A program made the translations under genes and the position numbers. From Clostridia bacterium (GTDB taxonomy: Bacteria > Bacillota > Clostridia > Oscillospirales > CAG-272): a stretch of DNA of 33,650 bases. The notes beneath the pieces are model-generated. The model was not told the DNA's origin. It worked only from the letters and a program-made list of their open reading frames with translations, and made no database searches. Numbering within the stretch: the stretch's first letter is position 1; every line of letters begins with the position of its first letter. Positions 16,424 through 24,272 of the stretch are shown here, one piece after another. Location of the stretch: assembly GCA_017472255.1 (NCBI GenBank), contig JAFUQU010000025.1, forward strand, positions 1 to 33,650, in the 5' to 3' direction.

Positions 16424-17181
16424 AAGGCTTTCTTGAATACATCCCCGGCGACAGTATCCTGCACCGCCTTGACCCGCGCACCAAGCTGCTGATGCCGCTG
16501 ATTCTCTGCCTTGCCTGCTTTGCGGCGGACAGCATTCTGCTGCTTTTTGTCATTCTGCTTTTTGACGTGGCGCTGGGATATCTGGGCGGCATCGGGAAGC
16601 AGACGCTGCGCACCCTTTCCAAGCTGGCGCGGATTATGCTTTTTCTGTTCGTGCTGCAAATTCTCTTCATCCAGCGGGGCGAAACGCTGATTCCGCTGAT
16701 CGCCGGACTGCGCATCACCGACGAAGGTCTGCGCACCGCGGCGCTGGTTGCGCTGCGATTGATCGCCGCTACGATGCCTTTGGCTACGCTGCTTTCCCTG
16801 ACCAAGCTGGACGAGCTGGCGGATTCGCTGGTGGTGCGCTGCCATGTGCCTTACAAATACGCTTACGGCGTGACCGCCGCCATCCGTTTTATCCCCGAAT
16901 TTTCTCGGCAGATGAGCGAAATCATCGAAGCCCAGACTGCCCGGGGCGTGGAATTCGACACGAAGAATCCCTTCCGCCGTATCGCCATGGTAATCCCCCT
17001 TTGCGTGCCGCTGCTGATTTCGTCGGTGCGCAAAATCGACGGAACCGCCATGGCCGCCGAGCTGCGGGGCTTCAATCTGCGCGGGCGGCATAATATCCGC
17101 TGCACATCACGCTTCGGCTTATCGGACGGGGTGGGCATTCTTGTCTGCCTTGCGCTGGCTGTCGCGGGCGTGCTGCTGTGA
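16420..17181 (+). CDS. ecfT: ECF transporter transmembrane component EcfT
   Basis: A 253-residue membrane protein. It starts with the D-S-x-LHRLDPRTKLL motif of EcfT, has about five or six hydrophobic segments, and contains both coupling-helix motifs: EAQTARGVEF (about residue 170) and AAELRGFNLRGR (about 217). These contact the two ATPases. It completes a self-contained S-A-A-T operon. No clear terminator follows before the next promoter. Confidence 0.92.
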   Translation: MKGFLEYIPGDSILHRLDPRTKLLMPLILCLACFAADSILLLFVILLFDVALGYLGGIGKQTLRTLSKLARIMLFLFVLQILFIQRGETLIPLIAGLRITDEGLRTAALVALRLIAATMPLATLLSLTKLDELADSLVVRCHVPYKYAYGVTAAIRFIPEFSRQMSEIIEAQTARGVEFDTKNPFRRIAMVIPLCVPLLISSVRKIDGTAMAAELRGFNLRGRHNIRCTSRFGLSDGVGILVCLALAVAGVLL

Positions 17182-17229
17182 ACGAGCGTAAATTTTCTGG
17201 AATCAATGCCGGAAATCGAAAAATATCTG

Positions 17230-17259
17230 TAGATTCAGATAGGGCGATTGTGCTATAAT
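17230..17259 (+). promoter_or_regulatory. Extended -10 promoter of the solute-binding protein gene
   Basis: TATAAT (17254-17259) preceded by TGC. The best -35 is the weak TAGATT (17230-17235) with an 18-bp spacer. Confidence 0.6.
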
Positions 17260-17294
17260 GTTGACGCAAAAAATCAGAAAAGGAGATCATTCCT

Positions 17295-18770
17295 ATGTCA
17301 ACAAAACGCACAATCGCCCTGCTTTTATCGGCGCTGCTGACCGCGTCCTGCGCCGCCTGCGGCTCCGCGGATACGCCGAGCGACACCACCCCATCCGATA
17401 CCACCGGTACGGATACGACGGCCGCCGACACTTCCAATATGAACTCCATCGAAGCCCGCAGACTGGTGGACGACGAACTGCCGGACAAGAATTACAACGG
17501 CGACGAGTTCGTCATCGTCATTGATGATTACGCCGAGGAGTTCACCATCTGCGACGAACAGACCGGCGACGTGGTGGACGATGCAGTCTACAGCCGCAAT
17601 CGCGACATCGAGGATCGCTTCAACATCAAACTGGTGGCGTCGAGCCGTTCCTATGAGGAGAATCCCGGCTACATCACCAACTCCATTCAGGCGGGCGACG
17701 ACGAGATTGACCTGATCTGCACCCATGTGGTCTACGCCGGCAAGATGCTGACCAGCGATTTCTTCCGAAACTGGTACGACATCGAGTATGTGGACTTCGA
17801 CAAGCCCTGGTGGGCGCCTTCGACCAGCGAGGATTTAAGCTATAACGACGTCTGCATCCTCGCCGTGGGTGACTTTGCCATGACCGCCATTGCCCGCACC
17901 TACTGCGTATTCTACAACAAAAATCTGGCGGAGGATTATCAGCTGGGCGACATCTACGGTTTGGTCAACGACGGCGAATGGACGGTGGAGAAGGCCATCG
18001 CCCTGACCAAGGACGTGTACACCGACCTCGACAACGACGGCAGCAGGAGCGACGGCGATTTCTACGGTTATGCTTCCGACAGCAAGTCTAACATTAACGC
18101 CTATCTGTGGGCGTTCGACAACCCGGTTATCCGGAAGAATGGCACAGGCGAGCTGGAGCTTGTCTTCCACACCGAGAAGGTGAGCGACATTGTGACCACC
18201 CTCTGCTCCATGTTCAACGATAACGAGGGCATCGTCATGAAGAACGACTGGGATTACGGTGTCGATCTGTTCAGCCAGAGCCAGTCGATCTTCGCCAACG
18301 GTCAGCTGACCCATGCCGCCAGCGTTCTGCGCAATATGGAAGACGATTACGGCATCATTCCGCTGCCAAAGTGGGATGAGGCGCAGAAGAATTACTATAC
18401 GATGGTGGACGGCGGACACAGCATTCTGGCTGTGCCGGTGACGGTGGCTGACACCGAGCGGGTGGGTATCATCACCGAGGCGCTGAACGCCGAAAGCTAC
18501 AAGACGGTGGTTCCCGCCTACTACGAGACGGCGTTGAAGGCGAAATACGCCCGCGACGACGAAACCATCGCCATGCTCGACCTGATCATGGACAGCCGCA
18601 TCTTCGACATGGGCTATGTTTACGACGCATGGAAGGGCGCGTCCTTCCTCCTGCAGGAGCTGGTCGCGGCGAACAATACCAACTTCGAGTCCACCTGGGC
18701 AAGCAAGGAAAGTTCGATTACCGAGCATTATCAGACGGTCATCGATTATTTTGTGAATTTCGGCGAATAA
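17295..18770 (+). CDS. Extracellular solute-binding lipoprotein
   Basis: A 491-residue protein with a lipoprotein-type signal (Lys-Arg, hydrophobic core, then SCAAC cysteines at about 20-23) and a Thr/Asp/Ser-rich linker to about residue 47. The mature part resembles sugar-type ABC binding proteins. Diagnostic segments are YNGDEFVI, DDAVYSRNRDIEDRFNI, YGIIPLPKWDEAQ and LNAESYKTVVPAYYE. The same segments occur in the minus-strand protein at 24349-25845, so the two are paralogues. No permease or ATPase gene is nearby, so the partner is elsewhere and the ligand is unknown. AAAAGGAGATC precedes the ATG. Confidence 0.85.
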   Translation: MSTKRTIALLLSALLTASCAACGSADTPSDTTPSDTTGTDTTAADTSNMNSIEARRLVDDELPDKNYNGDEFVIVIDDYAEEFTICDEQTGDVVDDAVYSRNRDIEDRFNIKLVASSRSYEENPGYITNSIQAGDDEIDLICTHVVYAGKMLTSDFFRNWYDIEYVDFDKPWWAPSTSEDLSYNDVCILAVGDFAMTAIARTYCVFYNKNLAEDYQLGDIYGLVNDGEWTVEKAIALTKDVYTDLDNDGSRSDGDFYGYASDSKSNINAYLWAFDNPVIRKNGTGELELVFHTEKVSDIVTTLCSMFNDNEGIVMKNDWDYGVDLFSQSQSIFANGQLTHAASVLRNMEDDYGIIPLPKWDEAQKNYYTMVDGGHSILAVPVTVADTERVGIITEALNAESYKTVVPAYYETALKAKYARDDETIAMLDLIMDSRIFDMGYVYDAWKGASFLLQELVAANNTNFESTWASKESSITEHYQTVIDYFVNFGE

Positions 18771-18778
18771 AAGCTCGC

Positions 18779-18813
18779 GGGGCTGCTGCACCTCAGTGCA
18801 GCAGCCCCGTCTT
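18779..18813. terminator. Hairpin terminator after the binding protein
   Basis: Perfect 13-bp stem GGGGCTGCTGCAC (18779-18791)/GTGCAGCAGCCCC (18796-18808), CTCA loop, with only a short GTCTT tail. It sits between the binding protein and the convergent manA remnant. Confidence 0.75.
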
Positions 18814-18830
18814 GCCGGAGGGCAATGCTT

Positions 18831-19250
18831 TTACGGTTCGGCGATCAGCAGCCGAAGCCGTGTATCTGGGCGGACACAGATTTCCCCCCGTCCGGCGGGC
18901 AGAAACAGCCCATCCCCCGCGCGAATTTCCACGCTTCCATCCCGTCCGCCATGCTGCCGCTTCCATCGATGGCAACGGCGACAGCGGGCGAATCCGACGG
19001 CGGCAGCGTTAGCGGGCGGGACGCGATCAGCTCGTTCATGCGGAATTTGTCGGTCAGCGAGCGGTCGATCACCGGAAAAAGGGCGTTTTCCACAGCCTTC
19101 GGACGGCGGTGGAACCGTCGGCGGAGGGTGTCTTCATCGAAGCCCTCGTAGACAAAGCAGTCGAACATCCGCTCAAAGCCCAGCCCGCCGTGAAGCCTTC
19201 CCTCGGCGATGACCCGTCCGCTGGGCGTAATCCGTTCCGGCACCACCATC
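18831..19250 (-). pseudogene. manA: manA remnant: C-terminal part of class I mannose-6-phosphate isomerase, frameshifted
   Basis: Minus-strand translation gives the second cupin half of a type I phosphomannose isomerase: FERMFDCFVYEGFDEDTL, LTDKFRMNELI and AVAIDGSGSM. The frame is lost near 18940, apparently by loss of one G in a GACGGGATGG context. The following frame then reads on as GSVEIRAGDGLFLPAGRGE and ends LRLLIAEP at TAA (18831-18833), the expected end of the family. The N-terminal metal-binding half is missing. The 5' edge coincides with a palindromic repeat at 19251-19359. Confidence 0.75.
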
Positions 19251-19359
19251 AGGTCTGTAGGGAGCGACGCCATGCGACCTACGGTCGCTTTGTCGCTCCG
19301 CCCCCCTTTTTGTGAGGACTTTACCTCTGTAACCGACACGCCGCGCCAAAATCCAACTA
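19251..19359 (-). repeat. Palindromic repeat, copy A (partial), at the manA edge
   Basis: The hairpin at 19261-19299 has outer stem GGAGCGAC/GTCGCTCC and inner stem GCGACC/GGTCGC with a TAC loop. C7T5 follows in the plus direction. On the minus strand about 45 bp (CGACAAAGCGACC to CCCTAC) and the element TAGTTGGAT match copy B. Confidence 0.75.
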
Positions 19360-19376
19360 AAACCTTCCCCCACCTC

Positions 19377-19409
19377 TTGCATTATACCTCAAAATATGCT
19401 ATAATACAA
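19377..19409. promoter_or_regulatory. Two overlapping face-to-face promoters
   Basis: Plus strand: TTGCAT (19377-19382), 17 bp, TATAAT (19400-19405) preceded by TGC, reading toward the araC remnant. Minus strand: TTGTAT (19409-19404), 17 bp, TATAAT (19386-19381), reading into repeat copy A and manA. Confidence 0.65.
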
Positions 19410-19452
19410 GTATCAATCCCGCCCAATTTGGTGAGCGATTCCGCACAACGAA

Positions 19453-20157
19453 GTGAGCCTATGCCAACCATCTACGGCGCGCCGTCCACGGGCGTGCCAA
19501 ACCGTCCATCGGCTGGAAGCCCTGTCCGACGATTCTCTGATTCTTAAAATCATCCTCCGCCGCTCGGATTTCGACGACATCTACAAGCATTTGCTGCGCG
19601 CCGACTGCCTGCTTACCGAATTTTTCTCCAGCGCCATGGGCGGGGACGGCGGCTGGCTGCGATTCGACGCCGGGGACGATCCCGCCCTCGCCGACATTCT
19701 GCTGCGAATGCGCTATCACGAGGTGCGCGCCGCTCTCACCGACAACGTGATGGAGGAAGCACTGCTGATGCAGCTTTTCTGCCGCCTTGTCACCGATCAT
19801 GCGCAGAACGCCAGCGCATCCTTTGGCAGCGATGGGGCGGGGAAGATTCTGCTGTACATCGGTGAGCATTTCCGCACTGTCACCCTGAAGGAGCTGACCG
19901 GGCGCTTCCACTTCACCGGGGACTATATTTCCCGGATTGTGCGCCGGGCGTCGGGCAGGTCGGCGACGGAACTGATCGCCAGCCTGAAAATCGAACACGC
20001 CTGCCGACTGCTGGCTTCCACCGATCTGCCAGTGCAGGAAATCTGGCAGGACAGCGGCTTTGGCTGCAAGGAATTCTTCCATAAAAAATGCCGCGAGACC
20101 ACCGGCATGACGCCGATGGCATGGCGGAAAATGGCAAAAAGTAAAACGGATGCGTGA
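19453..20157 (+). pseudogene. 5'-truncated AraC-family regulator
   Basis: The frame encodes the end of a regulatory domain and two complete AraC helix-turn-helix units (LKELTGRFHFTGDYISRIVRRASG; VQEIWQDSGFGCKEFFHKKCRETTGMTPMAWR). The N-terminal cupin domain is absent. Family-like sequence begins only at about LSDDSLILKIILRRSDF (19525). The only upstream start is a GTG without a ribosome site, so the gene looks decayed at its 5' end. A promoter is still present at 19377-19405. Alternatively it makes a shortened DNA-binding protein from an internal start. Confidence 0.65.
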
Positions 20158-20172
20158 GCATCCGTTTTACTT
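20139..20172. terminator. Bidirectional terminator
   Basis: A 15-bp perfect stem AAGTAAAACGGATGC (20139-20153)/GCATCCGTTTTACTT (20158-20172) with a GTGA loop. It covers the stops of the convergent araC remnant and the microprotein gene. Confidence 0.88.
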
Positions 20173-20301
20173 ATGCTTCTTTCCCACGGCGCGCGAGGCG
20201 ATGTAGGCAATGACCAGACTGAGCGCCATAATCGCCACGGCAATGGCGGAGCTGTCGGCGGTGGGCGCGGCGATCTCAGTAAGGGCTGTATACAGATTCA
20301 T
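20167..20301 (-). CDS. 44-residue single-pass membrane microprotein
   Basis: A short gene with all the expected signals: a promoter at 20361-20333, CAGGAAGTGAT before the ATG, and a strong terminator at the stop. The product has a short polar N-terminus, PTADSS, one hydrophobic helix of about 20 residues (AIAVAIMALSLVIAYIA), and a basic KKHK tail. The layout resembles a cell-surface C-terminal anchor without the LPxTG motif. Function is unknown. It follows the intact AraC regulator on the same strand. Confidence 0.65.
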   Translation of the reverse strand: MNLYTALTEIAAPTADSSAIAVAIMALSLVIAYIASRAVGKKHK

Positions 20302-20332
20302 GAAATCACTTCCTGCGATGGATTCTGCTATC

Positions 20333-20361
20333 ATCATACCACATTCCCGCGCGAAAATCAA
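20333..20361 (-). promoter_or_regulatory. Promoter of the microprotein gene
   Basis: Minus-strand TTGATT (20361-20356), 17-bp spacer, TATGAT (20338-20333) with an upstream TG. Confidence 0.75.
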
Positions 20362-20379
20362 GGCGGAGGATGTTAATTT

Positions 20380-21150
20380 TTATACCATGTTCGCCAGCCG
20401 GAACGCCGTCGGCGACTGCCCAACCTCCTTGCGGAAGCTGTTTGAGAAATAATATTCGCTGGAATATCCGCACAGCGCCGCGATTTCGCCGATCGACCGC
20501 CCGCCTTCACGGAGAAGCAGCTTCGCCCGGGCGATGCGCAGATCGATCAGGCAGCGGTTCGGCGTCATGCCCGCCGCCTTCGTGAAGCGGCGGATGAAGC
20601 TTACCGGCGTGAAGCCGAATCGGGCGGACAACTCTTGCATGATTAATTTTTCCTGAATGTGGATGTTCATGTAGTCGATGGCTTCCCGGATAATGGGATC
20701 GTCGATGGCGCGCTCCCGGGTCAGCAGCCCACATTGATCGAGCAGAGCAAACCACACGTCCAGCAGAAAATGCCGCTCGGCGGGAGCGAAGGACTGACCG
20801 ACATGACCGCGACCATGGGAAAAATCCGCCGCCAGCCGTTCCCGCTGTGCTATTCGGACGCACACGGGAAGCTCAACCTTCGCCCCCTCCGGAAGCCCCA
20901 GACGAAGCACGTGCAGCGTCACCGGCTCAATCACCCGTCGGTGGAAAACTTCCCCCGGCGGGCAGACCACCATGTCCCCGCCTTCCGCCGTTCCCGACTG
21001 CCCGCCGATTTCCCAGAAATAGCGCCCTTCCTCCAGATAAAAGAGCACCAGGCAGTCGAACCGTTCCGATTCGAAATCGAACGCACCCTTGCGGACAAAT
21101 CCGGCGTACAGAAGTAAATCCGGCTCAAACGATGTTAATGTGGTCGGCAT
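20380..21150 (-). CDS. AraC-family transcriptional regulator
   Basis: A 256-residue regulator. The start at 21150 is set by CGGAGGTG seven bases upstream, and a promoter lies just beyond. The N-terminal cupin-type sensor domain (LEEGRYFWEIGGQSGTAEGGDMVV) is followed by the double helix-turn-helix: LIMQELSARFGFTPVSFIRRFTKAAGM and SIGEIAALCGYSSEYYFSNSFRKEVGQSP. Such proteins usually respond to a small molecule, often a sugar. It is divergent from the FAD oxidoreductase transcription unit and may control it. The ligand is unknown. Confidence 0.87.
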   Translation of the reverse strand: MPTTLTSFEPDLLLYAGFVRKGAFDFESERFDCLVLFYLEEGRYFWEIGGQSGTAEGGDMVVCPPGEVFHRRVIEPVTLHVLRLGLPEGAKVELPVCVRIAQRERLAADFSHGRGHVGQSFAPAERHFLLDVWFALLDQCGLLTRERAIDDPIIREAIDYMNIHIQEKLIMQELSARFGFTPVSFIRRFTKAAGMTPNRCLIDLRIARAKLLLREGGRSIGEIAALCGYSSEYYFSNSFRKEVGQSPTAFRLANMV

Positions 21151-21187
21151 TAGCGGCACCTCCGGGGTGAAATTTTTCTTAAAAGTT

Positions 21188-21232
21188 AGTATAACATATT
21201 GTATTGCGTTTGTCAATGGGGGGTGGTATAAT
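21188..21232. promoter_or_regulatory. Overlapping divergent promoters
   Basis: Minus strand, toward araC: TTGACA (21216-21211), 17 bp, TATACT (21193-21188). Plus strand, toward repeat copy B and the oxidoreductase: TTGCGT (21204-21209), 17 bp, TATAAT (21227-21232). The two -35 regions overlap, so transcription in the two directions may be mutually exclusive. Confidence 0.75.
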
Positions 21233-21240
21233 TTATAAAG

Positions 21241-21607
21241 TAGTTGGATGGGGGATGTGTCCAAGATGAAGTTTGTGCGGGAGGGGCGGCGGCCGACACG
21301 ACAAAGCGACCATAGGTCGCATGGCGTCGTTCCCTACGGACGGACAGGCAAACACACGCTGGATAGCAAAAATCCAAACAAATCTGCACAGCCTAAGCCG
21401 ACGTAATGGTGCGAGGCCATGCGACCTACGGTCGCTTGGGAGTCGGCGCATCTCTGTAGTCCTAACGCTTCGCACAGACGAACGTTCGCACAAATTAAAT
21501 TAGTATCGCTATGTTCGCTGTCGCGAACATAGAAAATAATTGTATAAAGCTTTTGCGGAGCCTTTTCTACGCCCTCGCAGGGCGAGGGCATGAAAAGCGA
21601 CCGTAAC
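21241..21607 (+). repeat. Dispersed palindromic element, copy B
   Basis: A non-coding stretch of about 430 bp between the promoter and the oxidoreductase start. It begins TAGTTGGAT and carries a GCGACCATAGGTCGC hairpin (21306-21320), then a 234-bp block (21374-21607) nearly identical to copy C at 29818-30051. Within the block are GCGACCTACGGTCGC (21421-21435), ATGTTCGC-TGTC-GCGAACAT and GCCCTCGC-AGG-GCGAGGGC. The plus-strand promoter would place it in a structured 5' leader. Confidence 0.85.
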
Positions 21608-21665
21608 TCTTTACTATCAAGTCTGAATCTCAATCATTTAACAATAACCAAAGGAGAACTAACTC

Positions 21666-22910
21666 ATGCGCTATCTAAAAGAAACCTTAACCACCCCAGT
21701 CGCCGGGGAATATGACGTAATCGTTGTCGGCGGAGGACCGGCGGGTGCGTGCGCGGGGATCGCGGCGGCGCGGGCTGGCGCGAGAACGCTGGTTGTCGAG
21801 AAGATGCTGTATCTGGGCGGAATGTGGACGGGCGGACTTGTGAATCCGCTGTTCGATTATGCGCAGAAGAAGGGCATTCTCGGGGAGCTGATCGGGGATT
21901 TGAAGAAGCGGAATTCGTGGGGCGGATTCTGGAAAATGTGCTTCGGATACGAGAATATGAAGGAGCTGCTGGAATCGAAGCTGCTGGATGCAGGCGGAGA
22001 GGTGCTCTATCAGACGATGTTCTGCCGGACGATTGTCGAGGATGGGCGGGTTTGCGGCGTCGTCTGCGAGAATATGGATGGACGGCGGGCGTTCATGGGG
22101 AAGGTCGTTATCGACTGTACCGGCGACGCCAACGTCGCCCACAGCGCGGGGCTGCCGACCTTTGTGGGACGGGAGGGCGACGGGCTGTGTCAGGCGATGA
22201 CCCTCATGTTTACCATCGGAAACGTGGACTTTTTGCAGGATAAAGCCAACGAGCTGTTCGATATGGTCGAGGAAGCAAACGCCGTGGAGGATACCGGCTA
22301 TCGTTTGCCCTTCACGAAGCCGTTCATCATCCAGATTCCAAACACCCGCCACGCCGTCGTGCAGCTTACCCATATGCGCGGCTACGATCCCACTTCGGCG
22401 TCCGATCTCACAAAAGCCGCCATCGAGGGACGGCGGCAGGCGATGGAGGTGGTGAACTTCCTCAAAGCCCGCGTCGAGCGCTTCCGGGATATCGAGCTGC
22501 TGGAAACCGCGCCGCTGCTGGGCGTGCGCGAATCCAGACGAATCGCCGGCGAATATACCATCGACCGGAACGATCTCATCGACGGCGGACGCCACGAGGA
22601 CGACATCACCACCGCCAGCTTCGGTGTGGATATTCACGATCCCTCCAGCACGAATCAGAAGTGCTACGGCGTCAAGCGCTACGGCATCCCTTACCGCTCG
22701 CTGATTCCGAAGGGCATCGAAGGTCTGCTGGTGGCGGGACGCTGCATCTCCGGCACCAGCGAAGCCATGGCGTCCTACCGCGTCACCGGCAACTGCGCCG
22801 CCATGGGCGAAGCCGCAGGAGCCGCTGCCGCCGAAGCCGCCATGCAGGGCATCGGCGTGCGCGACGTGAAAATCGGCGATATCGTGAAGCATATCGACGG
22901 CGGAATATAA
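21666..22910 (+). CDS. FAD-dependent oxidoreductase (FAD_oxidored family)
   Basis: A 414-residue flavoprotein. The dinucleotide-binding motif VVGGGPAGACAGIAAARAG is at about residues 22-40, followed by VVEKMLYLGGMWTGG. The C-terminal FAD contact region is GLLVAGRCISGTSEAMASYRVTGNC. This matches PF12831-type oxidoreductases, many of which act on sugars, organic acids or protein thiols. The substrate is unknown. AAAGGAGA lies before the ATG. The long leader carries repeat copy B, and the gene is divergent from an AraC regulator. Confidence 0.88.
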   Translation: MRYLKETLTTPVAGEYDVIVVGGGPAGACAGIAAARAGARTLVVEKMLYLGGMWTGGLVNPLFDYAQKKGILGELIGDLKKRNSWGGFWKMCFGYENMKELLESKLLDAGGEVLYQTMFCRTIVEDGRVCGVVCENMDGRRAFMGKVVIDCTGDANVAHSAGLPTFVGREGDGLCQAMTLMFTIGNVDFLQDKANELFDMVEEANAVEDTGYRLPFTKPFIIQIPNTRHAVVQLTHMRGYDPTSASDLTKAAIEGRRQAMEVVNFLKARVERFRDIELLETAPLLGVRESRRIAGEYTIDRNDLIDGGRHEDDITTASFGVDIHDPSSTNQKCYGVKRYGIPYRSLIPKGIEGLLVAGRCISGTSEAMASYRVTGNCAAMGEAAGAAAAEAAMQGIGVRDVKIGDIVKHIDGGI

Positions 22911-22919
22911 TAACAAAAC

Positions 22920-22949
22920 GAGGCTGTTGCACTAAGGTGCAACAGCCTC
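22920..22949. terminator. Terminator between convergent genes
   Basis: Perfect 13-bp stem GAGGCTGTTGCAC (22920-22932)/GTGCAACAGCCTC (22937-22949), TAAG loop. A minus-strand T-rich tail (GTTTTGTT) follows the hairpin in the direction of the MBL gene. Confidence 0.82.
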
Positions 22950-22954
22950 AATAC

Positions 22955-23713
22955 TCATTTTCCATCGATGAGCGCCTGCACCGTCCAGCTGCCGATGGGC
23001 GGATGGGCGGGATGGGTCTCGTTGAAGGATTTCACCAGCTCGTCGGGCGTCAGACCGGAATGGGCGGCGATGTGTTCCTCGATGTTTCGCACATCGTTCA
23101 GGCACTCGGTGAGGTAGACCTCCACCGCCGCCCGACCTTTGGCAATCGCGCCCAGCGGCACATATTCGTGGGCGGCGACGATGTTGTCGAACTCCATCGT
23201 GCGCAGACGGGCGATGGTCTGGCGATAGAGCGACGGAAAGCCCAGCCCCGTTCCCCAGCGGCTGACGCCTCCAAGCTGGAGCGAATCGAAGGTGAGCAGC
23301 GTCATGGTGCGCTCATCCAGCAGCCCCAGCGAATGGTCGGTGTGCCCGGGAAGATTCAGCACGCGCAGGCATCCCGCCAGCGTATCGCCGTCGTGCAGCA
23401 GACGATGACCGGGATAGCGGGCGATGGGCGCTTCCTCCAGCATACAAACCTGCGCGCCGGGAAGCCCCGCCGCCACATAAGGCAGTCCCCCCACATGATC
23501 GCTGTGGTCGTGGGAAACGGCAATCCAGCGCACGTTCGCGCCGAAATCCACCAGGGCGGGAAGAATGTGATCGGATGCGTCCGACTCGGTGGTGGCGCAG
23601 TCCAGCAGCGCGTCGCCCTCGGAGGTGCGGACGAGGAAAACGCTGGTGAAATTGTCCGCGAAGGGCACCTTCAGACGGTAAATGTGATCGAAAAGAAGCT
23701 CAAAGCGATTCAT
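22955..23713 (-). CDS. Metallo-beta-lactamase-fold hydrolase
   Basis: A 252-residue protein starting at 23713, where ATG overlaps the ilvN stop. The zinc motif HDHSDHVGG (about residue 75) is complete. Further ligands are the His of PGHTDHSLG, the Asp in TFDSLQLGG and the His in VAAHEYVPLG. The motif set resembles glyoxalase II and related hydrolases. The substrate is unknown. Coupling to ilvN suggests shared expression, but no biochemical link is evident. Confidence 0.87.
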   Translation of the reverse strand: MNRFELLFDHIYRLKVPFADNFTSVFLVRTSEGDALLDCATTESDASDHILPALVDFGANVRWIAVSHDHSDHVGGLPYVAAGLPGAQVCMLEEAPIARYPGHRLLHDGDTLAGCLRVLNLPGHTDHSLGLLDERTMTLLTFDSLQLGGVSRWGTGLGFPSLYRQTIARLRTMEFDNIVAAHEYVPLGAIAKGRAAVEVYLTECLNDVRNIEEHIAAHSGLTPDELVKSFNETHPAHPPIGSWTVQALIDGK

Positions 23714-24240
23714 TGTCCGCCTTCTTTTCTGCCATGCTCGATCAGAGCGCCGCTGCCGCGTTCCACGGCAACCACGCCGGTGCGGCACATCTCAATGATG
23801 CCGTAGGGCGCGACGAATTCGATGAAGGCGTCGATTTTGGAGCTTTGCCCGGTCATTTCGATGCAAAGCTCGTCGGGCGTGAAGTCCACAACCTTGCAGC
23901 GGAAGACGTTCACCGCGTCCAGAATCTCGCCCCGGGTAGCGCCGGTCGCCCGCAGCTTGATAAGCATCAGCTCGCGGATGACGGTGGATTCGGGGGGCAT
24001 GACGTCGATTTCCACGACCTCCTGCAGCTTGCACAGCTGGCGGATGATCTGGGTTTTGGTGGCGTCGTCGGCGGTGGAGGTAATGGTGATGCGGGAGCGC
24101 GCGTGATTCTCCGTCTCGCCCACGGTTAGGCTGTCGATGTTGAAGCCGCGTCTGGCGAACAGGCTTGTCACCCGCATCAGCACGCCGTGTTTGTTTTCCA
24201 CAAGCACGCCCACCACGAATTTACTTTGATTTTCTTCCAT
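23710..24240 (-). CDS. ilvN: Acetolactate synthase small (regulatory) subunit
   Basis: A 176-residue protein. The N-terminal ACT domain (FVVGVLVENKHGVLMRVTSLFARRGFNIDSLTVG, about 8-41 onward) and the C-terminal domain (VIRELMLIKL, KVVDFTPDELCIEMTG) match the IlvN/IlvH family, which confers valine feedback on the first step of branched-chain amino-acid synthesis. The catalytic subunit gene is not beside it, which is unusual. It has its own promoter and shares a transcript with the MBL hydrolase. Confidence 0.92.
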   Translation of the reverse strand: MEENQSKFVVGVLVENKHGVLMRVTSLFARRGFNIDSLTVGETENHARSRITITSTADDATKTQIIRQLCKLQEVVEIDVMPPESTVIRELMLIKLRATGATRGEILDAVNVFRCKVVDFTPDELCIEMTGQSSKIDAFIEFVAPYGIIEMCRTGVVAVERGSGALIEHGRKEGGQ

Positions 24241-24272
24241 AACTATATCATTCTCCTGAATGGTTTTCTAAC

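Noticed and set aside
21334..21633. Minus-strand ORF within repeat copy B, partly shared with copy C
   Set aside because: The shared residues follow from the near-identical DNA. The two frames diverge outside it and lack start signals, so the repeat is treated as non-coding.
21687..22916. Minus-strand 409-codon open frame opposite the FAD oxidoreductase
   Set aside because: The plus strand has a clear flavoprotein with start signals. The antisense frame is compositionally odd and is a GC-rich shadow.
22661..23806. Plus-strand 381-codon open frame opposite the MBL hydrolase and ilvN
   Set aside because: It runs antisense to two well-supported genes and across the terminator hairpin at 22920.
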